64,000 bases of DNA from Roseibium salinum (lineage in GTDB: Bacteria; Pseudomonadota; Alphaproteobacteria; Rhizobiales; Stappiaceae). The notes under the pieces are model-generated. The model was not told the origin of the DNA and did not search any database. It saw nothing but the letters and a program-made list of their open reading frames with translations. This document shows, one piece after another, positions 33,887-41,849 of this stretch (position 1 is its first letter; each line of letters starts with the position of its first letter). The DNA lies in assembly GCF_026240905.1 (NCBI RefSeq), contig NZ_JAPEVI010000003.1, positions 620,001 to 684,000 of the forward strand. The letters run 5' to 3'. The translations under genes and the position numbers were made by a program.

Positions 33887-34495
33887 TCAGCTACGACGCC
33901 CGGTACCGTTGATCTTCAGGTTGACCTTGTCGGCATAGATCGGCAGACCGGCTTCCATGCCATAGAGGCTGCGGAAGAACCCGCCCGATACCTGGAAGTC
34001 CACACGGCTGCTCGACGTCTCGCCGTTCACCGTAACCGAAAGCCTGGTACGCTTCTTCTGGCCGCGCATGGTCAGGACGCCCTCGACTTCGGCGGAATTT
34101 TCGCCCGTGATGCGCACGCTCGTGCTCTCGAAGCGGGCAATCGGGTGCTTGGCCACGTTGAACATGGCCGAACTCTTCAAGAAGTCCGTAATCCTGTCGC
34201 TACCGGTCTCAATACTCCTGAGATCGACGTCCACCGTCACGCGGCTCTTTTCCGGCCGGTTCTGGTTGAGGATCATTGTTCCGGAAACTTTCTGGAACTG
34301 CCCGGTGACCGGGCCGCGGCCGAGAACCTTTACGGAAAAGCCGGTGTCGATATCTGCGGGCGCGAGGACGTATGTTCCCGACAGCGAGCCCGCCTCGGCC
34401 GGCGCGAGCGAAAGCGTAGCGATGCAGGCCAGCATGGCGAGCGATTGCGCCGCCCGTCGGGCGATGTCTGCGAGGGTGGAACGAAACTTGAGCAT
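33887..34495 (-). CDS. YceI-family periplasmic lipid-binding-like protein
   Basis: A 202-aa exported protein: signal peptide ending near LSLAPAEAG, then an eight-strand lipocalin-like YceI domain with DIDTGFSVKVLGRGPVTGQF, FLKSSAMFNVAKHPIARFES and VEGVLTMRGQKKRTRL. YceI proteins bind polyisoprenoid or other lipids; a precise role is not settled. The charged N-terminus is long (about 18 residues). Monocistronic. Confidence 0.88.
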   Translation of the reverse strand: MLKFRSTLADIARRAAQSLAMLACIATLSLAPAEAGSLSGTYVLAPADIDTGFSVKVLGRGPVTGQFQKVSGTMILNQNRPEKSRVTVDVDLRSIETGSDRITDFLKSSAMFNVAKHPIARFESTSVRITGENSAEVEGVLTMRGQKKRTRLSVTVNGETSSSRVDFQVSGGFFRSLYGMEAGLPIYADKVNLKINGTGRRS

Positions 34496-34714
34496 TCTTT
34501 CAGTCCTTGGATCGGATCAAACTGGAGAGGGTGGAACCGCTGGGAGCGTCCGGCACTGTTCTTCGCCGGACGTCTGGCGGGACTATCACCCTGCTGGCCC
34601 CACCGGCATAGTGACCGCTGTCACAGCCAGTGTGCCGGGGCTTGCGACCCATGGGGCCTCCGGCGTCGGACCGGCACATGTGACCGAACGGATCCGCTCC
34701 GCGAACTACGCGCG

Positions 34715-34729
34715 TTAACCTTTTGGTAA
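34715..34729 (+). promoter_or_regulatory. CtrA-like site upstream of the L,D-transpeptidase gene
   Basis: TTAA-CCTTTTG-GTAA, one mismatch from TTAA-N7-TTAA, 73 bases ahead of the transpeptidase start. Cell-cycle control of wall enzymes by CtrA is common in alphaproteobacteria, but the motif is short and the call is tentative. Confidence 0.3.
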
Positions 34730-34801
34730 GAAAATAGGGACCCTGCCGTTCTTTCAAGCTGCCGGGCGCTGTAATCTCCTGCTCAGAACAAGGGGATTGT
34801 C

Positions 34802-35326
34802 ATGCATCCGGCCTCTTCCTTCCGCTTCACAGTCCTGGCTGGCCTTGCCCTCGCCATAAGCATTGTAATTCCCCCGTCAGCTCAGGCGGCGGATCTGGTG
34901 GGCTTCAGCGATGCCAGGTTCCGTCCCGGGACAATCGTCATCCGGAATTCGGAACGGCAGCTCTATCTGGTGCTTGGGGGAAACCGGGCCATCCGTTACC
35001 CGGTGGCGGTCGGCAAGAGCCGGAAATCCTGGACGGGCCAGGCCCGGATCACGGCAAAATACATCAGGCCGGACTGGGCGCCGTCGCCGGAAGTGCGCCG
35101 GGACTTTCCGCATCTGCCCGCCCTGATCCGGGGCGGCGCGCCGAACAACCCGATGGGTGTTGCGGCCATGACCCTGTCCAACGGCAATTACGCCATTCAC
35201 GGCACCAACCGCCCGGGCTCCATCGGCCGCGCGGTGTCATACGGATGCATTCGCATGGCCAATCACGACATTACGGACCTGTTCCAGCGGGTGGGGGTCA
35301 GCACGCCGGTGGTCGCCCTGCCTTGA
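34802..35326 (+). CDS. L,D-transpeptidase (YkuD domain)
   Basis: A 174-aa exported enzyme that makes 3-3 peptidoglycan cross-links or attaches proteins to the wall. Signal peptide MHPASSFRFTVLAGLALAIS followed by IVIPPSAQAA. The YkuD motif is complete: His133 in HGTNRP and Cys149 in SYGCIRM. Substrate-binding strands RPGTIVIRNSERQLYLVL open the domain. It is short for the family, with no LysM or PG-binding domain. AT-rich upstream DNA holds a CtrA-like site. Confidence 0.93.
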   Translation: MHPASSFRFTVLAGLALAISIVIPPSAQAADLVGFSDARFRPGTIVIRNSERQLYLVLGGNRAIRYPVAVGKSRKSWTGQARITAKYIRPDWAPSPEVRRDFPHLPALIRGGAPNNPMGVAAMTLSNGNYAIHGTNRPGSIGRAVSYGCIRMANHDITDLFQRVGVSTPVVALP

Positions 35327-35348
35327 GCGACGCTGTCGAGCGGCGTCA

Positions 35349-36572
35349 CTATCTTCCTTGAGACCGCAACCAGCTTCTGGGGTCTGTCTCCCTCGTTCGG
35401 GCCTTGGTACCCGACAATGCCGCCACCAGGTCCGCAACCGCGTCCAGCGAATGGACCGAGCGGAATTCGTCCACGTGGGGCAGCATGGCGCGGATGCCCT
35501 TGGCTCTTGCCTCGAACCCGTCGAAGCGCAGCAGGGGATTGAGCCAGATCAGCCGGCGGCAGGAGCGGTGGAGGCGGTCCATTTCCCGTTCGAGGTCTTC
35601 GTCCGTATCGCGCTCCAGCCCGTCGGTGATCAGCAGCACTGTCGGATTGCCGGAGAGCACGCGGCGCGACCAGTGCCGGTTGAAATCGTAAAGCGCCGAC
35701 GCTATTCGCGTGCCGCCCGACCAGTCCTCGACACCTTGGGTGCAGGCTTCCAGCGCTTCATCCGGGTCCTTCATCCTGAGCTGCCGGGTCACGTTGGTCA
35801 GCCGCGTGCCGAAGAGGAACGTGTGCACGTCCCGCCGCACGGCGGTCAGTTCGTGGAGAAAGTGCAGGAGCAGGCGCGAATACTGGCTCATGGAGCCGGA
35901 TATGTCGCAGATGGCCACCAGTGGCGGCTGCTTTTCGACCGGCTTGCGGAACTTGAGGTCGATGATGTCGCCGCCGGCCCGCATCGAGGCGCGCAAGGTG
36001 CGGCGTGGGTCGATGCGTCCCTTTGAGGCGGCCTTCAGGCGGCGAAGCCGGATACTGTCCATCGGCAGGACCATCGCCCGCAGCGCCTGTTTGGCCTGGG
36101 TGACTTCTTCTGCGGTCATCTGGGCAAAGTCCTTGGTCTGCAGCAGTTCCTTGCCCGACACGGTGAACCTGGCGTCCACCTCTATTTCCGGGACGGTTTC
36201 TTCCGCTGCCCGTTCCCGGGCGGCCTGGAAGGCCTGGGAGACGCGGGTCTGGCCGGCCTTGGGCTTTTCCGGTGTGCCGCGGGGCGGGGCGACCGGCGAA
36301 AGTATGGCCAGCATCTTCTCGATCAGGCCACGGCTTTGCCAGTAGATCCGGAAGGCCTCGTCGAAGAGGACCCTGTGTTCGCGCTTGCGCACGAAGACCG
36401 CGTGCAGCGTCCAGTAAAGGTCCTCCCGGTTTTCTATTCCGGCAATTTCGACCGCCGTCACGGCATCCACGACGGAAGCCGGACCGACCGGCACGCCGGC
36501 CTTGCGCAAGGTTCTTGCGAAATAGACGATATTGTCGGTGATGCGCGAGCGCAGTTCAGGATCGGCGGGCAT
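35349..36572 (-). CDS. VWA domain protein (CoxE-like)
   Basis: A 407-aa protein of the VWA-CoxE family. The MIDAS motif DISGSMSQYSRL (DxSxS) is intact around residue 225. A long helical N-terminal half precedes it and GGTRIASALYDFNRHW follows. Members work with a MoxR AAA+ ATPase encoded next door to insert metals or mature large complexes. ATG 36572 has AGGAGA seven bases upstream. The gene lies 71 bases behind the MoxR gene on the same strand. Confidence 0.9.
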   Translation of the reverse strand: MPADPELRSRITDNIVYFARTLRKAGVPVGPASVVDAVTAVEIAGIENREDLYWTLHAVFVRKREHRVLFDEAFRIYWQSRGLIEKMLAILSPVAPPRGTPEKPKAGQTRVSQAFQAARERAAEETVPEIEVDARFTVSGKELLQTKDFAQMTAEEVTQAKQALRAMVLPMDSIRLRRLKAASKGRIDPRRTLRASMRAGGDIIDLKFRKPVEKQPPLVAICDISGSMSQYSRLLLHFLHELTAVRRDVHTFLFGTRLTNVTRQLRMKDPDEALEACTQGVEDWSGGTRIASALYDFNRHWSRRVLSGNPTVLLITDGLERDTDEDLEREMDRLHRSCRRLIWLNPLLRFDGFEARAKGIRAMLPHVDEFRSVHSLDAVADLVAALSGTKARTRETDPRSWLRSQGR

Positions 36573-36643
36573 GGGCGTCTCCTGGCGAAACCTTTGCCGG
36601 GCGGGGCAGGGAGGAGGGGCCTTTCGTCACGATGGGCACCGCC

Positions 36644-37582
36644 TCAAACCGTCGGCACGGATTGCCGGTGCGGTGCCTCTTTGCGGATGTCGTCGATCAT
36701 CTGGCGCAGCTTCGAGCCGCGGACCCGTTCGATATCGTCCTGGTATTTCAGCAGGACACCGAGCGTGTCGCTGGCCATGTCGGGATCGAGCGCAATCTCG
36801 TTCAGCTCCGACAGGGCCGTCGCCCAGTCGAGGGTTTCCGCAACGCCGGGCTGTTTGAACAGGTCCTCGTCGGCCCGCAGTTTCTGCACGAAGGCGACGA
36901 CTTCCGCCGCGAGCCGTTCTGCGGCTCCGGGCACTTTCCGGCGGACGATTTCCAACTCCCGCTGCGCGTCCGGGTAGTCGACCCAGTGATAGAGGCATCG
37001 CCGCTTCAGCGCGTCGTGGATTTCCCGCGTGCGGTTAGTGGTGATGATCACGATCGGCGGTTCCGCCGCTTTCACCGTCCCGAGTTCGGGAATGGTCACC
37101 TGATTGTCCGCCAGAACTTCCAGGAGAAACGCCTCGAAGGCCTCGTCCGCGCGGTCCAGTTCGTCGATCAGGAAAACGGGCGCTCCCGCGAGTGACGGCT
37201 CCAGCGCCTGGAGCACGGGGCGCTTGATCAGGAAGCGTTCATCGAAGATCGACTTGGAAAGCTCCGTGTGTTCCATGTCGCCGGCTGCTTCCGCGACACG
37301 GATCTCCACCATCTGGGCCGGATAGTTCCACTCGTAGACCGCTGATGAGATATCCAGGCCCTCGTAACACTGCAGGCGGATGAGATCCCGGCCGAGAGAG
37401 GAAGCGAGAACCTTGGCGATTTCGGTTTTCCCCACTCCTGCCTCGCCTTCCAGGAAAAGCGGCCGCTTCATCCTGAGCGCAAGATGCAGGACCGTGGCCA
37501 ACGACCGGTCGGCGACATACCCCGCCTGGTTCAGCAACTCGAGCGTATCGTCAATGGAAGCGGGGAGAGGTGTCGGGTTCAT
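36644..37582 (-). CDS. MoxR-family AAA+ ATPase
   Basis: A 312-aa AAA+ chaperone of the MoxR/CoxD type. Walker A GEAGVGKTE (about residue 45), Walker B VFLIDELDRAD (about residue 110) and the sensor I region PIVIITTNRTREI are intact. Start: ATG 37582 with a perfect GGAGG five bases upstream; the frame is open for 40 more codons but these have no family likeness. Forms an operon with the downstream VWA gene. It is divergent from a cytochrome c gene, which hints at a redox client but does not prove it. Confidence 0.92.
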   Translation of the reverse strand: MNPTPLPASIDDTLELLNQAGYVADRSLATVLHLALRMKRPLFLEGEAGVGKTEIAKVLASSLGRDLIRLQCYEGLDISSAVYEWNYPAQMVEIRVAEAAGDMEHTELSKSIFDERFLIKRPVLQALEPSLAGAPVFLIDELDRADEAFEAFLLEVLADNQVTIPELGTVKAAEPPIVIITTNRTREIHDALKRRCLYHWVDYPDAQRELEIVRRKVPGAAERLAAEVVAFVQKLRADEDLFKQPGVAETLDWATALSELNEIALDPDMASDTLGVLLKYQDDIERVRGSKLRQMIDDIRKEAPHRQSVPTV

Positions 37583-37747
37583 GGATCCTCCGGAACGGGC
37601 ACGTGTTCGTTGGTTATATAGGCAGAAAGGCTGCGAGAACATGCCCCGGCAGCCGATAAGGGATCGCACCCCCCGTGTTCTTGCTAATGTGTTTCGGATC
37701 ATCGATCCTCTATAAGTGCCGGGTCTGATTCAAGGGAGGGAAACGCG

Positions 37748-38095
37748 ATGGCTGACTGGAAGACCTGTTGGGCTGCTCTGTGCCTCGCCGCAAGCAGCAG
37801 TCAGGCGTTTGCCCTGGACGGGCCTTACCCGTCTGATGCCACAAGCGTGGCGACCGGGCGGGAGCTCGCCGAAATACACTGCGCCGCCTGCCATGCGGTG
37901 GGCGAAGAGGATACCAGCGCGCAGGAAGGAGCCCCCGCATTCAGAGACCTGTCCGGTCTCTATCCGCTGGAGAGCCTTGAAGAGGCACTTGCAGAGGGAA
38001 TTGTCACCGGTCACGACAATATGCCCGAGTTCGCCTTCGAACCGGATGACATCAATGCCTTTTTAGGCTATCTGACGACCATCCAATCCAAGTGA
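37748..38095 (+). CDS. small monohaem cytochrome c
   Basis: A 115-aa exported class I cytochrome c. Signal peptide ends around SSSQAFALD, haem motif CAACH (Cys45, Cys48, His49), and the likely sixth ligand is Met92 in HDNMPEFAF. There is only one haem site. The electron partner is unknown. GGGAGGG lies seven bases before ATG 37748. Divergent from the moxR gene with 165 bases between. Confidence 0.9.
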   Translation: MADWKTCWAALCLAASSSQAFALDGPYPSDATSVATGRELAEIHCAACHAVGEEDTSAQEGAPAFRDLSGLYPLESLEEALAEGIVTGHDNMPEFAFEPDDINAFLGYLTTIQSK

Positions 38096-38114
38096 CCGTC
38101 GCCTTGGCGCATTG

Positions 38115-38141
38115 TTAGCAGTAACGTGTTGTTGCTGCTAA
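38115..38141 (+). other. hairpin behind the cytochrome c gene
   Basis: TTAGCAGTAAC pairs with GTTGCTGCTAA across a five-base loop (eleven pairs with one G-T). There is no T run directly behind it, so termination is possible but unproven. A second 13-base palindrome AACAATAATTGTT follows at 38155-38167 in an AT-rich stretch ahead of usg. Confidence 0.4.
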
Positions 38142-38233
38142 AGTGCTGTTTATAAACAATAATTGTTCCAAAGTTGTGTTTGGTTAACCGGGTATCCGTG
38201 ACACTCTTTTCTTGCAGAAAGGAAAGAACTGGC

Positions 38234-38506
38234 ATGAATACCATCTCAGACTTTGAAAAGCGGCTTCTCGGCTTTGGTCTGCTGACTGCCGAGATTCACT
38301 ACAGGCTTCCCGATCATCCGATACTGCTGCAAAGCTTCCTCTGGCAGACGGAAGACCTTGCCCCGAAATTTCCGGAACTGAACCGGTTCCTGCATTTCTG
38401 GGAAAAGGAAATAGACGGCTGCATTCACTCTGTGCGCATCGCTCATCAAAAGCTCATTGCACCGGTGGATTTCCGCTACGCAAACGGCGAATTCGTGATG
38501 CATTGA
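38234..38506 (+). CDS. usg: Usg family protein
   Basis: A 90-aa protein matching the alphaproteobacterial Usg family, first noted upstream of trpF in Caulobacter. FEKRLLGFGLLTAEIHYRLP, DHPILLQSFLWQTEDLAPKFP and HSVRIAHQKLIAP are characteristic. The molecular function is not known. ATG 38234 is used (the frame is open 20 codons upstream) because it matches the family start and follows AGGAAAG. No trp genes are adjacent here. Confidence 0.85.
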   Translation: MNTISDFEKRLLGFGLLTAEIHYRLPDHPILLQSFLWQTEDLAPKFPELNRFLHFWEKEIDGCIHSVRIAHQKLIAPVDFRYANGEFVMH

Positions 38507-38577
38507 GCTGAAAGTGAACTGGCGGACGGGTCGGCCTGCTTTCGCCCGTGAGCCGATGAAAGCAGCTGTGCCATACC

Positions 38578-39381
38578 CTAGCGGCGCGGGAGAAGGCCGA
38601 GTCCTTCCCCATCGCGCATAATGGCGCGGGACTGGCTGGTGAAGTCCGATCCGCCGCCTTCATGCAGCACGAAGCCCGACAGCAGCTGCATCGGGGCCTT
38701 GCTGGCCCGGATGGCGCGGATCAGGACCCGGGTTGCCGGAGCGTCCGGCCGCGGGCGCAAGGGAATGACGTCTATCGAGCCGAAACGGCCCGGCAGCACG
38801 TTCAGCAGTTCGGGCAGGCCGTCGGCGCGGAATATCACCGTGAGGCTGCCGCCTTCCCGGACGACGTCCGTCGCCGTCCTCGCCCAGGGCTCCAGGCCCC
38901 GTTCATCCAGCATGTGAGCTCCGGCCCGCCCCTCATTGGGGGAGGCGCGGAACCTGTCGGCCCCGTAATAGGGAGGATTCATGATGGCATGATCGGCCAT
39001 GGACGGCTTCAGGCCGGCCGCATGGCGCAGGCTGCCCTTGGCGGTAACGTCCGCTTCCACCAGCGAAACCCGGTCGGCGAAGGCAGCATTTGCGGGATCC
39101 TCGAGGCCGCGCCGGGCGAGGGCGAGGGCGGTGGGATCGACGTCGACCAGGGTGACCCTGATGCCGGGCAGGCGGGCGGCGGCGCAAAAGCCGGCAGTTC
39201 CGACGCCCGCCCCGATGTCGACCACGTGCCCCGTGGCGCCGTCAGGCAGGGCAGCTGCCAGATAGACCGCGTCGAGACCCGCCCGGTGACGGCCGCGCCT
39301 GGGCTGGTGCACATAGACCTTGCCGCCCAGAAAGGCATCGCGCGTCGTCTCGAGCTCCTCCGGATCCTGCGGCATGGTCAT
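38578..39381 (-). CDS. tRNA1(Val) (adenine-N6)-methyltransferase-like protein (TrmN6 family)
   Basis: A 267-aa SAM-dependent N6-adenine methyltransferase. The Rossmann motif VVDIGAGVGTAGFCAAARLP is around residue 55, and the catalytic NPPY is in HAIMNPPYYGADRFR near residue 135. N-terminal GGKVYVHQPRRGRHRAGLDA is family-typical. Annotation to the exact tRNA substrate is by family only. ATG 39381 or 39375; it begins one base after the upstream DUF2007 gene's stop, so the two form an operon. Confidence 0.88.
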   Translation of the reverse strand: MTMPQDPEELETTRDAFLGGKVYVHQPRRGRHRAGLDAVYLAAALPDGATGHVVDIGAGVGTAGFCAAARLPGIRVTLVDVDPTALALARRGLEDPANAAFADRVSLVEADVTAKGSLRHAAGLKPSMADHAIMNPPYYGADRFRASPNEGRAGAHMLDERGLEPWARTATDVVREGGSLTVIFRADGLPELLNVLPGRFGSIDVIPLRPRPDAPATRVLIRAIRASKAPMQLLSGFVLHEGGGSDFTSQSRAIMRDGEGLGLLPRR

Positions 39382-39382
39382 G

Positions 39383-39619
39383 TCAGATCTGCCCGTCTTC
39401 CGGACGCAACTCGTGTTCCAGGCCAGCTTCCCGGACCAGCATGCGCGCCTTCGCGATCTGCTCGGACGTGACCAGGATCCGCCTCGGGATCATCGCCAAA
39501 GAGCCTTCCATGATGCTCATGTTGCCGTCTGCGACAAAATGCTTGATGCCGGCCTCCTCCAGAATTGATTCCAGGAACGAAATCAGGACCGGATCGTTTG
39601 TTCTGACGAGTTCTTCCAT
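39383..39619 (-). CDS. DUF2007 domain protein
   Basis: A 78-aa small cytosolic protein: MEELVRTNDPVLISFLESIL, then EEAGIKHFVADGNMS and RRILVTSEQIAKARMLVREA match DUF2007, a ferredoxin-like fold thought to signal or bind metal. ATG 39619 follows AGGGAA; the frame is open 15 codons upstream but these are outside the family. Divergent from the polyprenyl synthase gene, co-directional with the methyltransferase. Confidence 0.85.
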   Translation of the reverse strand: MEELVRTNDPVLISFLESILEEAGIKHFVADGNMSIMEGSLAMIPRRILVTSEQIAKARMLVREAGLEHELRPEDGQI

Positions 39620-39795
39620 AAGATTCCCTGCATTAGCAGCATGGCGGAAAGGCGTGCCAGACACTATCTTTCAGCACTGGTGTACAGCAAAACCCGCTGT
39701 TCGGGACATTTCAACACCTTGTCAACGGTTTGGCGTCTTGCTCAGCGCGCCGTCGCAACATATTGTCCGCTCAAATATTCAGGGGAGTGCCATTA

Positions 39796-40812
39796 GTGGC
39801 CGTTGTTGCAACATATTCCGACAGTCAACCGCGCCGTCCGAGCATACAGTCTCTCGTGGATCTTGTGTCCGCGGGCATGTCAGATGTCAATGAGCTGATC
39901 CTCTCCAAGGCAGGCTCCAATGTCGAGCTGATTCCGGAGATCGCCAAGCATCTGATTTCATCCGGCGGCAAGCGGCTGCGTCCCATGCTGACGCTCGCGT
40001 GTGCGGAAATGTTCGGTTATCAGGGCGATGGTCACGTGACCCTGGCGGCCAGCGTCGAGTTCATGCACACCGCCACACTGCTCCACGACGACGTTGTCGA
40101 TGAAAGCGATATGCGCCGCGGCAAGCTCGCGGCTCGCAAGCTCTGGGGCAACCAGGCGAGCGTTCTGGTCGGCGATTACCTGCTCGGCCAGGCCTTCAAG
40201 ATGATGGTCGATGTCGGTTCCCTGGAAGCGCTGCACATCCTGTCCTCCGCTTCGGCCGTCATTGCCGAGGGTGAAGTGCTGCAACTTGGCGCCGCCAAGA
40301 ACATCACCACAACCGAAGAGGACTATCTGCGCGTGATCGAAGCCAAGACGGCAGCGCTGTTCGCCGCCGCGGCGGAGGTCGGCCCGGTGATCGCCGGGCA
40401 GAATGCGGCTATGAAACAGGCAGCGCGCACCTATGGCATGGAGCTGGGGTATGCCTTCCAGCTCGTGGACGATGCGCTCGACTATGGCGGGTCTTCCGCG
40501 GATCTGGGCAAGGACATCGGCGACGATTTCCGTGAGGGCAAGATCACGCTTCCGGTCGTGCTGGCCGTTGCGCGCGGTTCGGAACAGGACCGCACGTTCT
40601 GGAGGCGCTGCCTCGAAGGCGAAGACATCGAGGACGGCGATCTGGAACAGGCGATCGCGCTCCTGAAGAAACACGATGCTCTGGCCGATACCGTGGAACG
40701 GGCCCGCAATTATGGCGAAAAGGCCCTGCAGGCGCTGGAAACGCTGCCCGGGGGCGCGCACAACGATGCCATGGCCGATGCCGTCGCCTTCTGCATCTCG
40801 CGTGTGAGCTGA
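39796..40812 (+). CDS. ispB: polyprenyl diphosphate synthase (octaprenyl/decaprenyl type)
   Basis: A 338-aa all-trans polyprenyl synthase that builds the ubiquinone side chain from IPP. The first Asp-rich motif is in LLHDDVVDESDMRRG and the second in LVDDALDYGG. The residue pattern before the first motif (small, no bulky aromatic) fits long-chain products. GTG 39796 is chosen because AGGGGAG lies eight bases upstream. Chain length (C45-C50) cannot be read; alphaproteobacteria usually make C50. Convergent with ispE. Confidence 0.93.
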   Translation: MAVVATYSDSQPRRPSIQSLVDLVSAGMSDVNELILSKAGSNVELIPEIAKHLISSGGKRLRPMLTLACAEMFGYQGDGHVTLAASVEFMHTATLLHDDVVDESDMRRGKLAARKLWGNQASVLVGDYLLGQAFKMMVDVGSLEALHILSSASAVIAEGEVLQLGAAKNITTTEEDYLRVIEAKTAALFAAAAEVGPVIAGQNAAMKQAARTYGMELGYAFQLVDDALDYGGSSADLGKDIGDDFREGKITLPVVLAVARGSEQDRTFWRRCLEGEDIEDGDLEQAIALLKKHDALADTVERARNYGEKALQALETLPGGAHNDAMADAVAFCISRVS

Positions 40813-40944
40813 TCCGCGCAAGCTATTGGAATGCGATTCGAAACCTGCATTTGAGAGCGGCGGTTCGCGCAGTGTGGGCCGGCCTAGGGGTCCTGCCGCC
40901 GATCCGGTGTCACAAGCGGGTGGGCGGTATTGCGTCCCGGTGCC

Positions 40945-41838
40945 TCACGACAAGGGTCCGGATGCGATCCACCATTCCGGGTGGCCGTTTCTCAGTTCCC
41001 GTTCGATATCAAGCGCATTCATCACCTCGCACAGGGCGAAGCAGGTGGCGCCCGAGCCCGACATGCGGGCAAGTTCGACGCGGTCATCGGCTTCCAGTGC
41101 GCTGAGGACGTCGCCGATGGCGCTGCAGACACCGACGGCGGCATCCTGCATGTCGTTCCGGCAGCCTGCCAGGTAGCCGGTCAACTGGTCCAGAGTATCG
41201 AAACTTTCCGGAACGAGCGGCATTGGCGGGTTGTCCCGCCGGTCCATGGCCTTGAACGCCTCGGCGGTGGAAACGCCGACCTTCGGGTTCACCAGAACGA
41301 TGCCGCAAGCGGGCAGGTCCGGCCCGGGTTCAAGTTCCTCGCCGATACCGCGCATGATCTGCGGCTCGGGATACATGCACACCGGCACGTCGGCCCCGAG
41401 CGAAAGGGCCAGAGCGTAGAGATCAGCGTCGTCCAGATATATGCCGGTGAAATCCTCAACAAGACGCAGCGCGGTTGCCGCATCGCTCGAGCCACCGCCG
41501 ATCCCGGAAGCGACGGGCAGGCGTTTGGTGAGCGTCAGGCGCACGGTGGGAGGGGGAAGTCCGGCCCTTTCCGCAAAGGCTCTTACCGACTTGAGGATCA
41601 GATTGTCCTCCGAAGGGCCTTTCAGATCCCGGGCAAAGGGGCCCTCCACGACGAGTTCGAGCCTGTCCGACGGTTCCAGGGCTATCCGGTCGCCGATTTG
41701 CGGAAACACCACCAGAGACTCCAGCAGATGGTAGCCGTCCGGGCGCTGGCCGGTGATGTGCAGGGCCAAATTCACTTTGGCCCGAGCAAGCTCCACTCGT
41801 GGCGACACCCGTGACGGGCTGGGCTGGGCGGGGGTCAT
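40945..41838 (-). CDS. ispE: 4-diphosphocytidyl-2-C-methyl-D-erythritol kinase
   Basis: A 297-aa GHMP kinase of the MEP isoprenoid pathway; it phosphorylates CDP-ME at the 2-hydroxyl. ARAKVNLALHITGQRPDGYH carries the substrate-binding Lys/Asn, LPVASGIGGGSSDAATALRL is the ATP loop, and MSGSGATCFAL is GHMP motif III. ATG 41838 is used; the frame extends 48 codons upstream inside the TPR gene. It lies eleven bases behind the TPR gene stop (same strand) and convergent with ispB, so two isoprenoid genes sit side by side. Confidence 0.95.
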   Translation of the reverse strand: MTPAQPSPSRVSPRVELARAKVNLALHITGQRPDGYHLLESLVVFPQIGDRIALEPSDRLELVVEGPFARDLKGPSEDNLILKSVRAFAERAGLPPPTVRLTLTKRLPVASGIGGGSSDAATALRLVEDFTGIYLDDADLYALALSLGADVPVCMYPEPQIMRGIGEELEPGPDLPACGIVLVNPKVGVSTAEAFKAMDRRDNPPMPLVPESFDTLDQLTGYLAGCRNDMQDAAVGVCSAIGDVLSALEADDRVELARMSGSGATCFALCEVMNALDIERELRNGHPEWWIASGPLS

Positions 41839-41849
41839 GGCAGCCCCGG

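Noticed and set aside
38155..38167. AACAATAATTGTT as an operator for usg
   Set aside because: Short AT palindrome with no regulator nearby; kept only as a note beside the hairpin.
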